From: Nageia nagi
Lineage: Eukaryota > Pinophyta
Assembly (NCBI GenBank): GCA_050084985.1
Contig: JBITNC010000001.1
Coordinates: 102,052,001-102,116,000, forward strand
DNA: 64,000 nt
Reading direction: 5' to 3'
The notes beneath the pieces were generated by a model. It had not been told where the DNA came from and did not search any database. It saw only the letters and a list, made by a program, of their open reading frames with translations. The first letter of the stretch is position 1; each line of letters opens with the position of its first letter. Made by a program: the position numbers and the translations under genes. Below, one piece after another: positions 1 through 12,879 of this stretch.

Positions 1-984
1 AAGAGAAAAATAAATGAGGAAATATGGGAAAATTTTGAGATCCTCCCAACTTACCCTTATGAATAGGTCTCAAGCTTGACCTTAAAACGTACATAACTTT
101 CTTATTTTTTCTCAATTTGAGTTGATTTTTTTCTCTCTTTGGGTTTGTTTAGAGTGTTATTAGGTTTCAAAGTTGATTTCTATTGTTCCTTAATTTTTGA
201 AAATTTTTATGACTAAAAATGAATTATTTCTGACTTGGAAAATCTTCATTTCCCTGAAAATGCTCAAAATGGCCTACTAAAGATGAAAGACTAATGTCAT
301 TTTTTTAGATATAAATTTTTTCAAAAATAAGGTCAAGGTTAGCCTTTTTGATATTCTATAGGGTCAAATTTGGCCCTATTAATAGGTCTAATAGCCTCAA
401 AATTTACCTCGATGGACCCTTATTATTATTATTATTTTTTACTTTCTATTTCTAAAGTAAATAATTATTTATCACTTATGATGATTTTTAGCTTTTTTAC
501 TAATATTTTTTTCAACTTTATCAAAAGGAAAAGGCACCCTTTTTAAATTGAAAACTTGTGCAAATTAAAAAGCTAACTAAATTTGAAAATTGACCGTGCA
601 ACTAACATTTTGAGATTGAGATAAAAAATTAGAAACTTTTTATGACTAAAAATACCTTAAAAAAAGGTTTAGGTTAGTGTTTTCTTTATACAAGGATAAG
701 GTTGGCCTTATTTTTATCTCAAATTAACCTAAGATTTAAACTAAAGCTTTTTGAGATGATCATAATACCTATTTTTCATCATTTGCATGAATTTTTAAGT
801 CAATTATTAGATAGACATTGATTTATGCATATAATTTCTTAATAAGCATGATTTTTGTAACAAGTTTGTGACCCTTTCAAATAATATGAAACCTATTTTC
901 ATTAATCATAAAATAAATCTAAATATAGTACGTATGCAACCACCCAACTATGATATCCATTTTAGGATTATCTCTCCTTAACAA
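1..984. other. AT-rich left flank, no gene seen
   Basis: No coding region, RNA gene or element end is recognisable. There is a short TTA-type microsatellite near 420-437. The last bases (AACAA, 980-984) are the left target-site duplication of copia element A, so this is the pre-insertion host sequence of the nested cluster; it resumes at 31834. Confidence 0.6.
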
Positions 985-1525
985 TGTTGGGTTGGAGCAC
1001 GATTACCAAGATGGAACATGCTACCAAAGGGGTAGTAACAAACAAAAAATAGTTGGAGGAATAAAGCCAAGATGGAATTACAATGTGCTATGCAAATCTA
1101 GACTAGATATTATGTTGTTTACAAAGGCTTGATATTATATATAGGCCATGATATATAGATTAAATGTGTACTATTTTTGTGTATGAGTCAAGCATTCTAG
1201 ATTAGTAATATCTATTAGAGAGAAATACAAATATTGATTAAAATATGTAAGTGTAATCTCTGGCATTGAATGTTCAACAAAGATAAAACAACAAGGAAGT
1301 GTTGTTGATGTATTTCTTTCTAGATGTAATGGCTCCAAGCACAAGGATTGATAGCTTCTTTGAGGATGTAGCCCACATTGGGTGAACCTCATTAATTTTC
1401 TTATCTCCTCATTTATGGTTTGGATTTTGTTTACTATTTTATGTTCACATTATTTATTCTACATATTTAAATCAAATAGAAAATATATTGCTTGATGAAT
1501 TATAAAAAATTAATTCATACTAATA
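985..1525 (+). repeat. 5' LTR of copia element A
   Basis: The first and last bases match the copy at 31292-31833. A TATA-like stretch lies near 1130-1155. The sequence just downstream (AGAGGTATAAGATC, from about 1526) is a degraded form of the plant initiator-Met primer-binding site TGGTATCAGAGC. Confidence 0.9.
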
Positions 1526-1596
1526 AGAGGTATAAGATCTTTTGTGTTGGTGCTTGACAATTGCTTATGAGTTTCTAATTGATCAGGAAAAGTAAT

Positions 1597-1896
1597 ATGA
1601 TAGAGGAAAGACTAAAGATAAAAGAATTCAATGGCATAAATTTTCAATATTGGAAGATGCAAATGGGGAATTACCTTTATCAAAAGGATCTCCACTTCCC
1701 TCTTGAAGGAAAGAAACCCACAAATTTGAATGATGATGAATGGGGACTCTTGTACAGAAAGGCATTGGGAGTTGTGAGGTTATGTCTTAGCTTAAGTGTT
1801 GCCTTCAATATATCCAAGGAGACATAATCAAAGGGAGTTATGGAAGTTTTGAAAAAGATGTATGAGAATTGTTTAGCCTCTAATAAGGTACATCTT
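1597..1896 (+). pseudogene. copia A gag, N-terminal part
   Basis: The reading frame starts at the ATG at 1597; codons upstream of it have no ATG. The N-terminus includes FNGINFQYWKMQMGNYL, the hydrophobic and tryptophan-rich pattern typical of Ty1-copia gag proteins (DUF4219/UBN2-type), which form the virus-like particle. The frame hits a stop near 1827, then gag-like sequence continues to about 1896, where the antisense LINE tail begins. The missing C-terminal half is at 27638 and beyond. Confidence 0.8.
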
Positions 1897-2438
1897 TTTT
1901 ATTTATTTATTAAAACCAATGGGTAAGTTTGATATTAATCAAAAAGAAAATTGAGTTTTAAAGGACCTCAAAAACCTTTTACATATAAAATGAAGCATTC
2001 TTAATAGAGTATAACATGATCATAAATAAACAGAGTATAGTAGTAGTCCGTGATAGAACTATATAAACTAAAGATTATATAAACCCAAAAAATAGAATTA
2101 TATGGTAGCAATATGTTCATTGGAACCTCAAAATTTTTGTTGAAGATAAAATAAAGCTATTAATGTATATAAATTTAAACCCATTATTCATGTTGAATTG
2201 TATGACCTTTTGAACAAAATGAAGCTCGTTCCCATGATAACTATGTCTAGTACAAAAAGAAGAGTAATCTTAATATTTATCTTCCCAAATATGCATACAA
2301 ACTATTATACTAAATTGGTTTTGCTATTGGAGAGTGATTTGACCTTCTAAAGTGGCTTAACCTTGAAATATATCCTTGTATCAAGCTTAGGCATGATGGT
2401 ATGATGGATTGTGTTGAAGATCTAGTGCTAATACTCAT
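1897..2438 (-). other. LINE-type element, 3' terminal non-coding part
   Basis: This is the 3' end of the antisense unit. It ends in an A-rich tail at 1895-1911 and has no sustained reading frame apart from a short one at 2310-2498 that crosses into the LTR of B and is not credible. Its right edge CTCAT (2434-2438) is the left duplication of element B; the sequence resumes at 11116. Confidence 0.6.
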
Positions 2439-2911
2439 TGTTGGAATGTATAATGCATTATTGTAAAGGTTTTGTAATAATCCTCTTTGTAAATTCATTA
2501 ATTAGATACCTTAAGTATTTAAGTGAATATGATAATGTAACTTTCCCTACACTCCATGTCATGAGCATTTCCCTTGGGTAAAAGGGAGTTGCATGTCATG
2601 TCTTTGTACATTGGGTAAAAGGGTGATCCAAAGAGGGATTTTGGCCTATAAATAGAAGGTTTATTCTTTGTGATTATACACCAATTTGTGAAGTAAAGTT
2701 ATGTTAGAGGATAGTGTTTAGGACATGAGTTTAGAAGGATTTTAAGAGTTCATATTTGTGAATGAAGTGAGATCTAGTTAGTGGATGTACTCCTAGTTGG
2801 AGGAACCACTTACATATTGAGTTATCTTTGTGAGTTATTTAGATGTGATTTGTGAGCTTTCATGTGATCTTAGGAATATATATTTGTTTAGTTTATATTG
2901 AAACTCCTTCA
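2439..2911 (+). repeat. 5' LTR of copia element B
   Basis: 473 bp, TGTTGG...CCTTCA. A TATA box (TATAAATA, 2647-2654) is conserved at the same place in all four LTRs of the B/C family, so the U3/R promoter is probably here. The following sequence (TTCATGTTCTAGAGCTCC) corresponds to the intact TGGTATCAGAGC site of C but has lost most matches. Confidence 0.9.
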
Positions 2912-5900
2912 TTCATGTTCTAGAGCTCCTTGAAGGCCCCTCTTCACATCCTTGGTGTTGAGGCTATACATCTTCATCTTGGAGGTCCTCATTCTTTATC
3001 CTTCACTAGAGTGAGAGGTAAAAGTGATTCAAGGTATAATTTTACTTCTCTCTATCTTGATTTACTTAACATAGAAATATATTTTTGTTGCATACTAACA
3101 TGTATTATTGTTAATTTCCTATCATGTTGCTATAATTTTTGCATATACTTCATTATTTTTGAAGGTTTTATTATCAAAAGTTGAGTAAAAGACCTTCAAA
3201 TTTACATGCAAATATTTGATAGCAATATATTTTGTTACATTATTTCTTTCTCACTAAAATGTCTTATTGTTAGTATAAAAAAATAGTAATAATAAAATTA
3301 CCCATTATATTACTATATTTTGCATACCTTTTTTTTTTTTTTCTTTTTTCTGAAGTTCTATTATATAAAATTGAGTAAAATATATATACTCCATTTTTTT
3401 CTTCAAAACCATATGCAAAATTTTATTGGGTTGATTATTGTGTTTACTTTAACAAATAAGTGGTGTTATTATTTTATACTAACAAATAAGTTTTTTGCAA
3501 ATGAGGAAGTGAGGGTTTAGATCTGTAAAAATTTATAGAATAGTTTAATATTTTTTATAAAATCTTTAGCTCTCATTATGGGTTTGTTTTGCATTGGTCT
3601 ACTACACTATTGTTCTTGGTGCTGACCTAGCCAAATGCATCTACCCTTAACCTGCATTTTTTTTCATGCTTAGTTCCCTTTGATCTCTCCTTTGCTTATG
3701 AGGGTCCCTCCATTTTGTGACCCTCCTCTAGATACCTGCTACTTATTTCTCCATCATGAACCATTAGCACCTCCTTGTTCTTCTTGCATGGCCTTGCCAT
3801 CTTGTGGCTCCTTTATGGGAGTATCTCACAATCACTAGGCTATGCTCATCCCTCCTTCTCCCCCTCACGTGGTACCAACTTGCATATTTCCTTATCTAAA
3901 CTACATGGCACCAACTACGCCATTAGGTTCCCCTCCATATCCTCCAATGCCTCCTATCATTGTTTGCTCTACTTTGTAGAGTTCTCTCCTCTTCTCTGGC
4001 ACCTGCTTTACTCTGTAAACCCCTCTCCTCTTGTTCAATGCCTCACCCTCTTATGCCAACTAAACTCATCCATTATTTTTTTTTATCTCTCATTATTTGT
4101 TATTGGGTGGTTCTTGTAAGTTTTTTTTTCCTACCCACCTAATTTAACCCTCTCCATTAATTTTTTAACTTGTAAAACAAGCCTTTTCCCATCATGAATT
4201 GCTATGCATGGAGTAAAAATGCATAAAAGCATTAAAATTGGTGAAAAATACCAATGCATTTAGGTGGAGCATTGGGTTTATCTCTATCATATTAAATGCA
4301 TAAATGGAGTAGGTTTCTTCCTTCATTTTTTTTTTCAATGATGGCAAGTATTTTTTTTCTTCTTTAATGTAAAAGATATATTTTTTTTTACTTGACATTA
4401 AAAGGTAATATATTTCAATACATAGAAGCTACAAATTTCTTTAAAAAATGCAATTTTTTTTTGAAGTATCCTTCAAAGAAAAACTAGCATTTTTTTTAAG
4501 ATCATGTTGAGTTGAAATCAATTTTAAGTAAGAGAGGGGGAAATTTTTTTGAAAGTCTTTACTTAAAATTTTAGATCCTTATGCAAATATGACATGTCTA
4601 TTACTTAGATTTTTAAGTGTTGATAAATTCCTTATACAATGCTTCAATTTTTTTAGATCTTTGATATAAATAGACTTATGCAAATTAAGTAAATGATGCA
4701 TGCCTTTTACTTAATTTTTTAGATTCTTAGAAGAATGCATGCTTATTACTTAATTTATTGGAATAATGCATGCTTATTACTTAAAAGTTAAATGCATGCT
4801 TAGTACTTATTTGTTAAGTTAATAAATGCATGCTTAGTATTTCAATTTATTAAGTTAAAAGATGTATTTCTTTACTTAAAAATTGTTAAGTTAAAAAGTG
4901 CATATTTTTTATTACTTACTTTTTTAGATACTTTTAAGTTAAAATGATGTATGCTTATGCTTAGTACTTAAATTTTATGCATACTTAATACTTATTTGTT
5001 AAGTTAATGCATTCTTATGCTTAAATGATGCATGTTTAGTACTTAAATGTTTAAGTTAATGATACATGTTTAGAGCATAATTTCTTAAGTTATGATACAA
5101 TTTACTTCTTTATGCAAAATGGACTTGTGCAAACTTAGGAATGATGTAAAGATATCTTTTAAAGGTTGGTAAATAAAACCCATTGGACACTTAGGTTTCA
5201 AATTTTGAATGGATGATGTTTTAATTATGCTCTTTACTTCATGTTTCACTTTTTGATTTATTTACTTATGAAAAAAAATGCAAACATTGATATAAGCAAC
5301 CCCCTAAAATGAATATATTTGCACATACATTTTGCAACATGATTTATTTGGGGAGCCATGAGGTGAGGACAGATGGACTAGAGCCTTTAAGTTTTATGAT
5401 CCAAATGGTGAAAAATTTATGCTTCTTAATTACCCCTAAGTCCTCTATTGGTCTATATATAACTCCAATAGGTGGACAAGCATGTGTATAGTGATACCAC
5501 ATGTTCACACATTTATTCAAGGATTATCTTGATAACCTAGGAAGAGAGCTTAAAACCTAATCAAGATTAATAATTTGGCCAATACAATATACATAATAAC
5601 CTTGAAAAATAGTAGGTACTTCTCTTAATGGGAGTATAATACTATCCAAGGCAAACTGGTTGAGGATTGGTAGTACTTGGGATCCTCTTATGCAGGCATC
5701 TTTGTGAAGGCCTAATTTTAGATAAAAAAACAAGCCTCAATAATGTCACTCTAAATCTATTATTCTTAGTGATGAAAAATGTAGTTAGGTACATGGGTTG
5801 TATATTCTTTAAGTTGTAAAATATTTGTACTTGTGAAACAATTCATGCATGTCTTTATTATAATTTACTTGGATTAAAACTTATCATGTTATATAATTTT

Positions 5901-5941
5901 GAAACACATGCTTATTATTTATTCATATTCTTGTGTAGCAA
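2912..5941 (+). other. long leader of copia B, between PBS and gag
   Basis: About 3 kb with no credible gene. The first 300 bases align with the leader of C. 3560-4190 is unusually pyrimidine-rich and contains an open frame (3775-4119) with no recognisable domain. 4560-5100 is a degenerate array of a 25-35 base motif with GCATGCTTA-G/T-TACTTAA at its core. 5100-5940 again aligns closely with C (21000-21764). Most copia elements have a leader of well under 1 kb, so this is an unusual family trait. Confidence 0.7.
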
Positions 5942-8900
5942 ATGGGAGATAAATTTTTACCCAAACACATTCTCGATTATTTCAACTTTGGGATTTGGAA
6001 ACCATGGATGAGAGCTAAATGGTAGGCAAGGAAGCTTTGGCAAATAGTGAATGAGAACCTTATTGCTCCTACAGATGAAAAGACACTTGAGAACTACAAT
6101 ACGAAGAATGAGTTGGCTACCTCTATGATTTTTTATGTAGTTTTAAATGATATGATTTTGATGATTTCCTCTTCAAACTTGATAAAGAAAGCTTGGGATA
6201 AGCTTAAGCAAATATACCTTGGTTCAAAGTTTTCAAGAAGGTTTACTATTCTCCAAAATTTGCTTCAATCTTATGAAGGGGAAGATGAAAATATGGCTAT
6301 CTACTTGAAAAAAATCATTGAACTTAATACCCAACTTATTGCTTATGGGTGCAATTGGATCAACGATGAGTTCATGGTCTTCATCATTCTTCAAAGCTTT
6401 TCTTAAAAGTTTGAAAACTTTGTGATAGTTATGAAAACAAGGGTTGATGATGAAGAAGAATTCTTATCCCTTGAGAACCTTTCTAGGCTCCTTTTGAAGC
6501 ATGAGGTAACTCTTAACAAAAAGGTGTTGGTTTCTTCTCCTAAGGATAATAATGTTGCTATTAGAGCAAACAAAACTCTTTTCAAGAAAAATTTCAACCA
6601 TTAAAAGAAATCTTACCCTTATTTCTCCAAAAAATTTGAGAAAAGAGGTAATTATAATGGGAACAATGGCAACAATAGAAACAACAATAGCAGCAATAGG
6701 AACAAGGACAACAACAACCACTTCAAGCAAAGAGATGGAAAAAGAAAAGTAAATAATCCATATCCTAAGGAAAAGTTTGATGGTAATTGTAACTATTGTG
6801 GTATCCAAGGTCATAAAAAATTTGATTGCTACAAAAAGAAAAAAGAGAAAAAGAACAAAGGTAATAGAAATATAAAGAACTTCAAAGAAAAGAAAAATAT
6901 TCAAGCTAGTTTTGCTATGGTGCTCTACTTCATGTCTCATGATTTTTTGTGTGATTAAATTGTTGACTCTAATTGCACTAATCACTTATGATTTGAAAAG
7001 GATAAGTTTGAAAACTTTCACAAGTATAGAAAAGATGTATTTATGATAGGTGATAACTCTATCCATGAAGTGCAAGGCATTAGAAGTGTGTTGATTCACG
7101 GAAAGGTTCTTGATAATGTGCTCTATGTTTCTAAACTTAGGAGGAACCTTCTCTCAATAATCCAAGTTGCTAGGAAAGGATACTTATTTGAGTTCAACTC
7201 TCAATCTTGGTGCATTAAGAAAGGAATTGCCACATTGGTTAAAGGGTCAGTAAAAGATGATCTTTACATTGTGGATCAAGTTCTAACAAAGATGTGTCTT
7301 ACTACAAATGTGGGTTCCAAAGGTAATCTTTGGCACCAATGTTTAGGGGACCTTAACCATAAGAATATTCAAGTCATAAAAGACCAAGATATTATAGAAG
7401 GTTTGCCTTATTTTTCTCTTTCTATTGGTTTATGTGAGAAGTGCATTCTTGACAAGATGCATAGATAAAAATTTGAAAAAATAAGACAACAAGAGCATAT
7501 CAACCTCTTCATCTTGTGCATTCAGATTTAATAGGTCCATTTTAGACTAAGTCACTTAGGGGAGCATATTATGTCTTTACGTTCATTGATGACTATTATA
7601 GAATGACTTTTGGCTATCTACTTGAGCACTAAGATCAAACCTTTAAAAGTTTCAAGATTTTTAAGGCCTTTATTGAAAATCAAACTATATTAAAATTAAA
7701 ATGTTGAGATTAGATGATGGGGGAGAATATAATAGCAATGAGTTTAATAAATATTATGCTAAGTATGGAATTAAGAGGTAGTTTATGATTCCTTACACTC
7801 CTTAATAGAATAGTGTTGTCGAAAAAAAAAGGATAATTATGGAGATGGCTAGATGCATGTTGGGTAATTTTTCTAGTTTTTTATGGGGTGAAGCTATGAG
7901 TACTGCTATTTACACTTTAAATAGGTGTTTCACAAAACCTATTTAGGGTAAAAATCCTTTTGAGGAATGGTTAGGAAGAAAACCTAACATTTCTCACCTT
8001 AAGGGTTTTGGTTGTAAAGCATTCTCCTACATTATTTTTGAGAAAAGGTAAAAGTTAGATAAAAGAGTTAAAAAATACATTTTTATGGGTTATAATAGTT
8101 AGCATAGAGGCTATAGGCTCTACTCTCCATCTTACAAAGTCATGTTCATTTCTAGGGTTGTAAATTTCTTTGAAATTTCTGAAGAATCTACTTCTAATGA
8201 GGATGTTGATGATCCAAATGACTCGATAGTTGCTCCTAGATAGTTAGATATTGATATAAACAAGTCACTCGAGGAACAAAATTCTCTAACACAAAGGGTA
8301 ATAAAGAGTATGACTTTGAATAAATTCTTATTTTCCAATATTAACAACAAGCATGAGCCTTTATCTTTTAAATAAATTTCTAAGAATGAGTGTTGGATGG
8401 AAGCCATGAAAGTGGAGTATGAGGTGCTTTAGAAAAATAAAACTTGGGATTTGGTTCCTTATCCCAATGAAAAAAATATGATTGGTAATAAGTGGATCTA
8501 CAAGGTCAAGTATAATTCTATTGGAGATATTAAGAAATACAAGACAAGGTTATTAACCAAAGGTTTTGCTTAGAAATATGATGTAGATTATGAGAAAACT
8601 TTTGCTCCCATGGAAAAGATGCCTAGTATAAGAATTATTCTTGCTCTTTTTGTAGCTCAAAGATGGAAAGTTTTTGAACTTGACATCAAGAGTGCATTTC
8701 TCAATGGTACTTAGATGTGGAAATATTCATGAATTAACTAGAAGGGTTCATTATAGAAGGCAAAGAGTTCTTTGTGTGCAAGCTAAAGAAGTCATTATAT
8801 GGACTTAAGTAAGCACCTAGAGCCTAGTACAGAAAGATTTCTAAGTACTTTGAAAACATTAGATTCTCCAAGTGTTTTTCTAACTCCAATCTATATGTGC

Positions 8901-9903
8901 TCAATCAGAAAAAAGACATGGTTTTAATTCTCCTTTTTTATGGATGATATTTTGATTACTGGGAATAATGATAAAATAATTCAAGATTGCATATCCAAAC
9001 TCAAGGTAACATTTGAAATGACTGATCTTGGTCTCTTACACTACTACTTTGGAATGCAAGCATATCAATACAAGGATTATATTTATCTTAGTTAATCTAA
9101 GCATATATCAAACATCTTGTAGAAGTTTGAAATGGAGGAGTGTAGATATGCTGCAATCTCAGTCTCTCTTGGAATCACTATTTCTCTGAGCTTCAACTCT
9201 CTATTGGTTGATGCTATAGCTTTCAGGCAATTAATTGGTAGTTCTTCTATATTTAACTATTTTTAGGCCAAATATTACCTTTGCAATGAATCTAATGGCT
9301 CGATTCATGCAAAAACCATATGTTGAGCACCTCAATGATATTAAGCAAATCTTGAGGTATGTTACAGAGATGAAGGATCTTGCTCTCAAGTATTCCAAGT
9401 TACCCTCATTTTTTCTCTTAGGGTTCTCAAATTATGATTATGAGGGAGATAGAGATGATAAAAATTCAACATATATATATTTGTTTAGCATTGATTTAGG
9501 TGCTATCTCTTAGGCTTCCAAGAAGAAACCTACTATTTCTTTTTCCACCATAGAATTTAAATACCATACCATGTCTATTACAACCTAGGAAGCTATTTAG
9601 CTAAGACATCTTTTGAAAGAAATTAGGTATGAGCAAGCTAGCTCATCCTTGATTTCTTCAGATAATCAATTAGCTATTTATTTGGCTAAGAATCCTATGT
9701 TCCATAAAAGAATAAAACATATGGAAATCCATGTTAATTTTATGAAGAAGAAGGTTTTTTATGGCATCATACATCTAAAGTATTGTCCATCCACATTGAA
9801 CTTTGCTGATTTATTCACTAAGCCCCTTCTTTAAGCTTAGTTCTATAAGCTTAGGGATGCTATCAAGTTAGTGAAGTTGCCCTCAAGGGGAACTGAAATT
9901 TGA
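5942..9903 (+). pseudogene. copia B gag-pol polyprotein, degenerate
   Basis: It starts at the ATG at 5942 (GDKFLPKHILDY...), just after a segment shared with C. The gag/UBN2 domain lies at about 6030-6500. A basic, asparagine-rich linker follows, then the zinc knuckle CNYCGIQGHKKFDC (about 6787-6830). The protease region (about 6955) has lost the DSG motif. GAG-pre-integrase is at 7330-7465 and integrase at 7500-8130. RT is near 8460-9130, with the catalytic box as F-M-D-D at about 8938. RNase H runs to about 9833 (SSDNQLAIYLAKNP). It once encoded capsid, protease, integrase and RT/RNase H for element replication. Many stops fall where C or other copias have Gln or Trp. The frame is near-continuous, so decay is mostly by point mutation. 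Confidence 0.88.
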
Positions 9904-10624
9904 ATTCTTATGTTAAATTCATATTTGTAATGATAACTTCACCCTTAGGAGGACTCTTTATTTTATAGTGTTGATTTTATTTTATACCTTCATGGTAAGT
10001 TTGCTTTGCATGATGAATTTATTGTAAACATTTTTAGAGCAAAAGATTGGCCAATCTAACACTGTTTAGTTATCCATATGCAAGGAAATCTTATGTGTTT
10101 TTTGGCACTATTAAGTTATTCATATGTGAGGAACTTGTATGTGCATTTTTGTTATGCTCTATTTTTAATGATAATTAAAACATGTTGTATATACAATAGG
10201 TGACTATGAGTTTTATCCTGACATCTTTGTGATGACTTATAGTGCACCATTGATCAATTTATGATGGTATTTGTTTGATTAATCTATCCTTATTGGTATG
10301 AATATGTTGCATCTAACTGATCTTGTTATTTGATCTGCTTATGACTTGCAGGTTCTTTTGAGATTTTAGGTTATTTACTTCAAGTATGCAGGCTTTTAGA
10401 GACTCTTCATGACTTCTAGTTGGATGACTACTTCATGTACATTAAAACTAGTTATGGTTAATGATTATATTTAGAAAAGTATTGAGTCTCAAACTAGATC
10501 TTTTTTACTTTACAAATATATAAAAAGTTCTCATCTCCATTGTATCTATTTGGAGAAGAATTCTCTTACTTTCTCTCTTACTGCTCTCTTATTTGCTCTA
10601 TCCCAATATTGCATTAAAAAGCAG
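9904..10624 (+). other. copia B 3' untranslated stretch and polypurine tract
   Basis: Non-coding, and aligns with 25715-26413 of C. The bases before the 3' LTR (AAAAAGCAG, about 10616-10624) match the position of AAGGGGGAG in C and are a decayed polypurine tract. Confidence 0.7.
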
Positions 10625-11110
10625 TGTTGGAATGTGTAATGCATTATTGTAAAGGTTTTGTAATAATCCTCTTTGTAAATTCACTAATTAGATACCTTAA
10701 ATATTTAAGTGAATATGATAATGTAACTTGCCCTACACTCCATGTTATGAGCATGCCCCTTTGGTAAAAGGGAGTTGCATGTCATGCCTTGGTACATTAG
10801 GTAAAAGGGTGATACAAAGAGAGATTTTGGCCTATAAATAGAAGGATACCTCTTTGTGATTATACACTAATTTTTAGAGTAAAGTTATGCTAGAGGATAA
10901 TGTTTAAGAGATGAGTTTAGAAGGATTGTAAGAGTTCATATTTGTGAATCAAGTGAGATCTAGTTAGTGTATGTACTCCTAGTTGGATGAACCATTTACA
11001 TATTAAGTTATCTTTGGGAGATTGTTTTGTGATTTATTTATATGTGATTTGTGAGCTTTCATATGATCTTGGAAATATAGAGTTGTTTAGTTTATATTGT
11101 AGCTCCTTCA
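10625..11110 (+). repeat. 3' LTR of copia element B
   Basis: Pairs with 2439-2911. A TATAAATA box is at 10833-10840. The end CCTTCA is followed at once by the target duplication CTCAT. Confidence 0.9.
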
Positions 11111-11115
11111 CTCAT

Positions 11116-11357
11116 GTGCTCTCCTCTCATCAGGATGAAATGAATCCTCATCAAGTTTCTTCTTTATCTTCTGGTAGTTGTTTTTATAAAATTTTCAATA
11201 GATCCTTCTCCACATTTTTCTCTTATGAATGAGCCACTTATCCTAAAGCTCTATTCCTTGCATACTTTCATAAATAGGTAGGGATTCAAATAAAACATAT
11301 GGATTCCCTCTACATCTCTTTACTTCTTCAAGCATACCATTATGCAGATGAATATTC
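11116..11357 (-). other. LINE-strand segment between B and the gag-only element
   Basis: Host sequence left between two insertions. Read on the minus strand it joins 15275 onward (through the TATTC duplication) to 2438 (through CTCAT). It has no identifiable domain. The last five bases, TATTC (11353-11357), are the target duplication of the gag-only element. Confidence 0.55.
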
Positions 11358-12545
11358 CGATTTGTAGTATAATTTTTATCTAACGGATGCATGAAATTTT
11401 TGCTTGTTCTCCCACTAGACATAAATAATTAAATAACCAAGTGCATAACATTTACATGAACCAGTAATTTAAATCCACAAGAAAGATTACCCAATAATCA
11501 AGCTCTCTTATTTCTATGCAGTGTATTAATCCACTTAGTTCTATCACCTTGTTACAACACTTATAAATTTCTTCTCCTTTTTTTTTTACTTCCTGTGGAC
11601 TAGAAAAAATCTCCTTCTTCTCTCCTTTCTTTTTCCTCCAAAAAAATCTAAAGTGTTAGGCTTCCTTTCATAATTTTACGAAAGCTAACTTACAAAAATA
11701 TATGGTTACAAAAAATAATTTGGCATCATTCCATGTAAAGTACAATTTGGTTGTGGCCATGAACCAAAAATATCTCCACTTGGCCTTCTCCCAAAAATAA
11801 TAATAACCACTAAAAATTACAAACCATACTATTTGTCTTTTTACAAATTTAAAAAACAACTCACTCAACGAATATATCTCTAGTCCTATTTTTGAGGGTG
11901 ATAAAAAATAATATTAACACATTTCACCCTTAAAAATAGCTAAACAATATATAATTATCTCCCCTCATTTATTTTAGGGAAATAATTAAATAAACTTAAA
12001 AAATAACCAAAATTCCCTTAAAAAAAGGTAAGCTCCAATCACCTATTGCCAGTTGGCACCATACATAAAGTAGAGGGTAATAGTCTTCGAGGTGGAGGCA
12101 TCTTGTTCAAGGTGGTTAGATGACATATTAGTTATTAGTGGTGCATGAATGGAGTTAGGTGATTTTTTTCAAGTTGCCCTCCCTTAACTACTCCTACCTT
12201 TTATCTCTCCCCACACGATGGATGATTATACCATTTCCTCCATGTTGGCACTCTTGTTTTGTTACATCTTAGCCTCCACTTTATCTCTTGGATGATAGAG
12301 CCTCCATTGTCCCACATCGACTTGGGTGGTGGGGAGAAGAGGGTATTTGACCCCTTTTTGACCATGCATATTAAAAATGTTGCCTTCCTTTTTTTACTTT
12401 TTATTTTGGGCTTATTATTTACAACATGTTATTTTTTTTTAATTTTGTAATAATAAATAAATAAAAATGTATCAAACTTCAAACCTTCTTAGAAGATAAT
12501 TCATGAGTCAATTTTGTTGCTAGGTTATGATCAAAGTTTGGATCA
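11358..12545 (-). repeat. 3' LTR (minus strand) of the gag-only element
   Basis: 1188 bp, aligns along its length with 14013-15269. The plus-strand left end has CG where the other copy has TG, a single change; the right end is GGATCA. It is about 70 bp shorter than its partner, chiefly because a segment near 15180-15235 has no counterpart. Confidence 0.88.
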
Positions 12546-12554
12546 CTCCTCCCC
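12546..12554 (-). other. polypurine tract of the gag-only element
   Basis: The minus strand reads GGGGAGGAG, directly upstream of the 3' LTR in element orientation, the expected plus-strand primer site. Confidence 0.6.
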
Positions 12555-12879
12555 ACTAAGAAGGATTTTGGTTCCCAAAAGCATATATACTATTGTAAAA
12601 TTGAGGAAACCTATTTCCCATCATGGTTCCTTGCCAAATTGGTCTCCATGAACTTGCTATGTTGTACATACATGGGCTTCATGGCAGAAAACTAAAATTT
12701 ATTCCAAGTGAAAAATTATTCCCAAATGGATATGGATACGACATTACCATTTTATCATTCTACATGATTAGTGAGCTTTACCTTATTTCCTCTTTTTTCA
12801 TGTGCATGGTTATGTCCTTGGTATTCACAACAACTAGAAGCTTCAACCCCACATAAAACATCTTCTCATAAACAATAGA

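Larger units (their letters stand above)
2439..11110 (+). mobile_element. Ty1-copia retrotransposon B, full length, degenerate
   Basis: LTRs at 2439-2911 and 10625-11110 start TGTTGGAATG. The duplication CTCAT is perfect (2434-2438 and 11111-11115). The order is LTR, decayed PBS, about 3 kb leader, gag-pol (5942-9903), 3' untranslated stretch, LTR. The LTRs differ at about 5% over the first 160 bases by eye. C at 18450-26896 is a sibling of the same family: LTR, leader and gag-pol align along their length. The polyprotein has many stops, so B is not autonomous now. Confidence 0.93.

Noticed and set aside
3775-4119. 114-codon open frame in the leader of copia B
   Set aside because: No recognisable domain; it lies in a pyrimidine-rich block that lacks stops by composition, and has no counterpart in sibling element C.
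6464-6985. 173-codon minus-strand open frame
   Set aside because: Antisense shadow of the Asn/Lys-rich gag linker and zinc knuckle of B; its Ile/Val-rich peptide is the complement of those codons.
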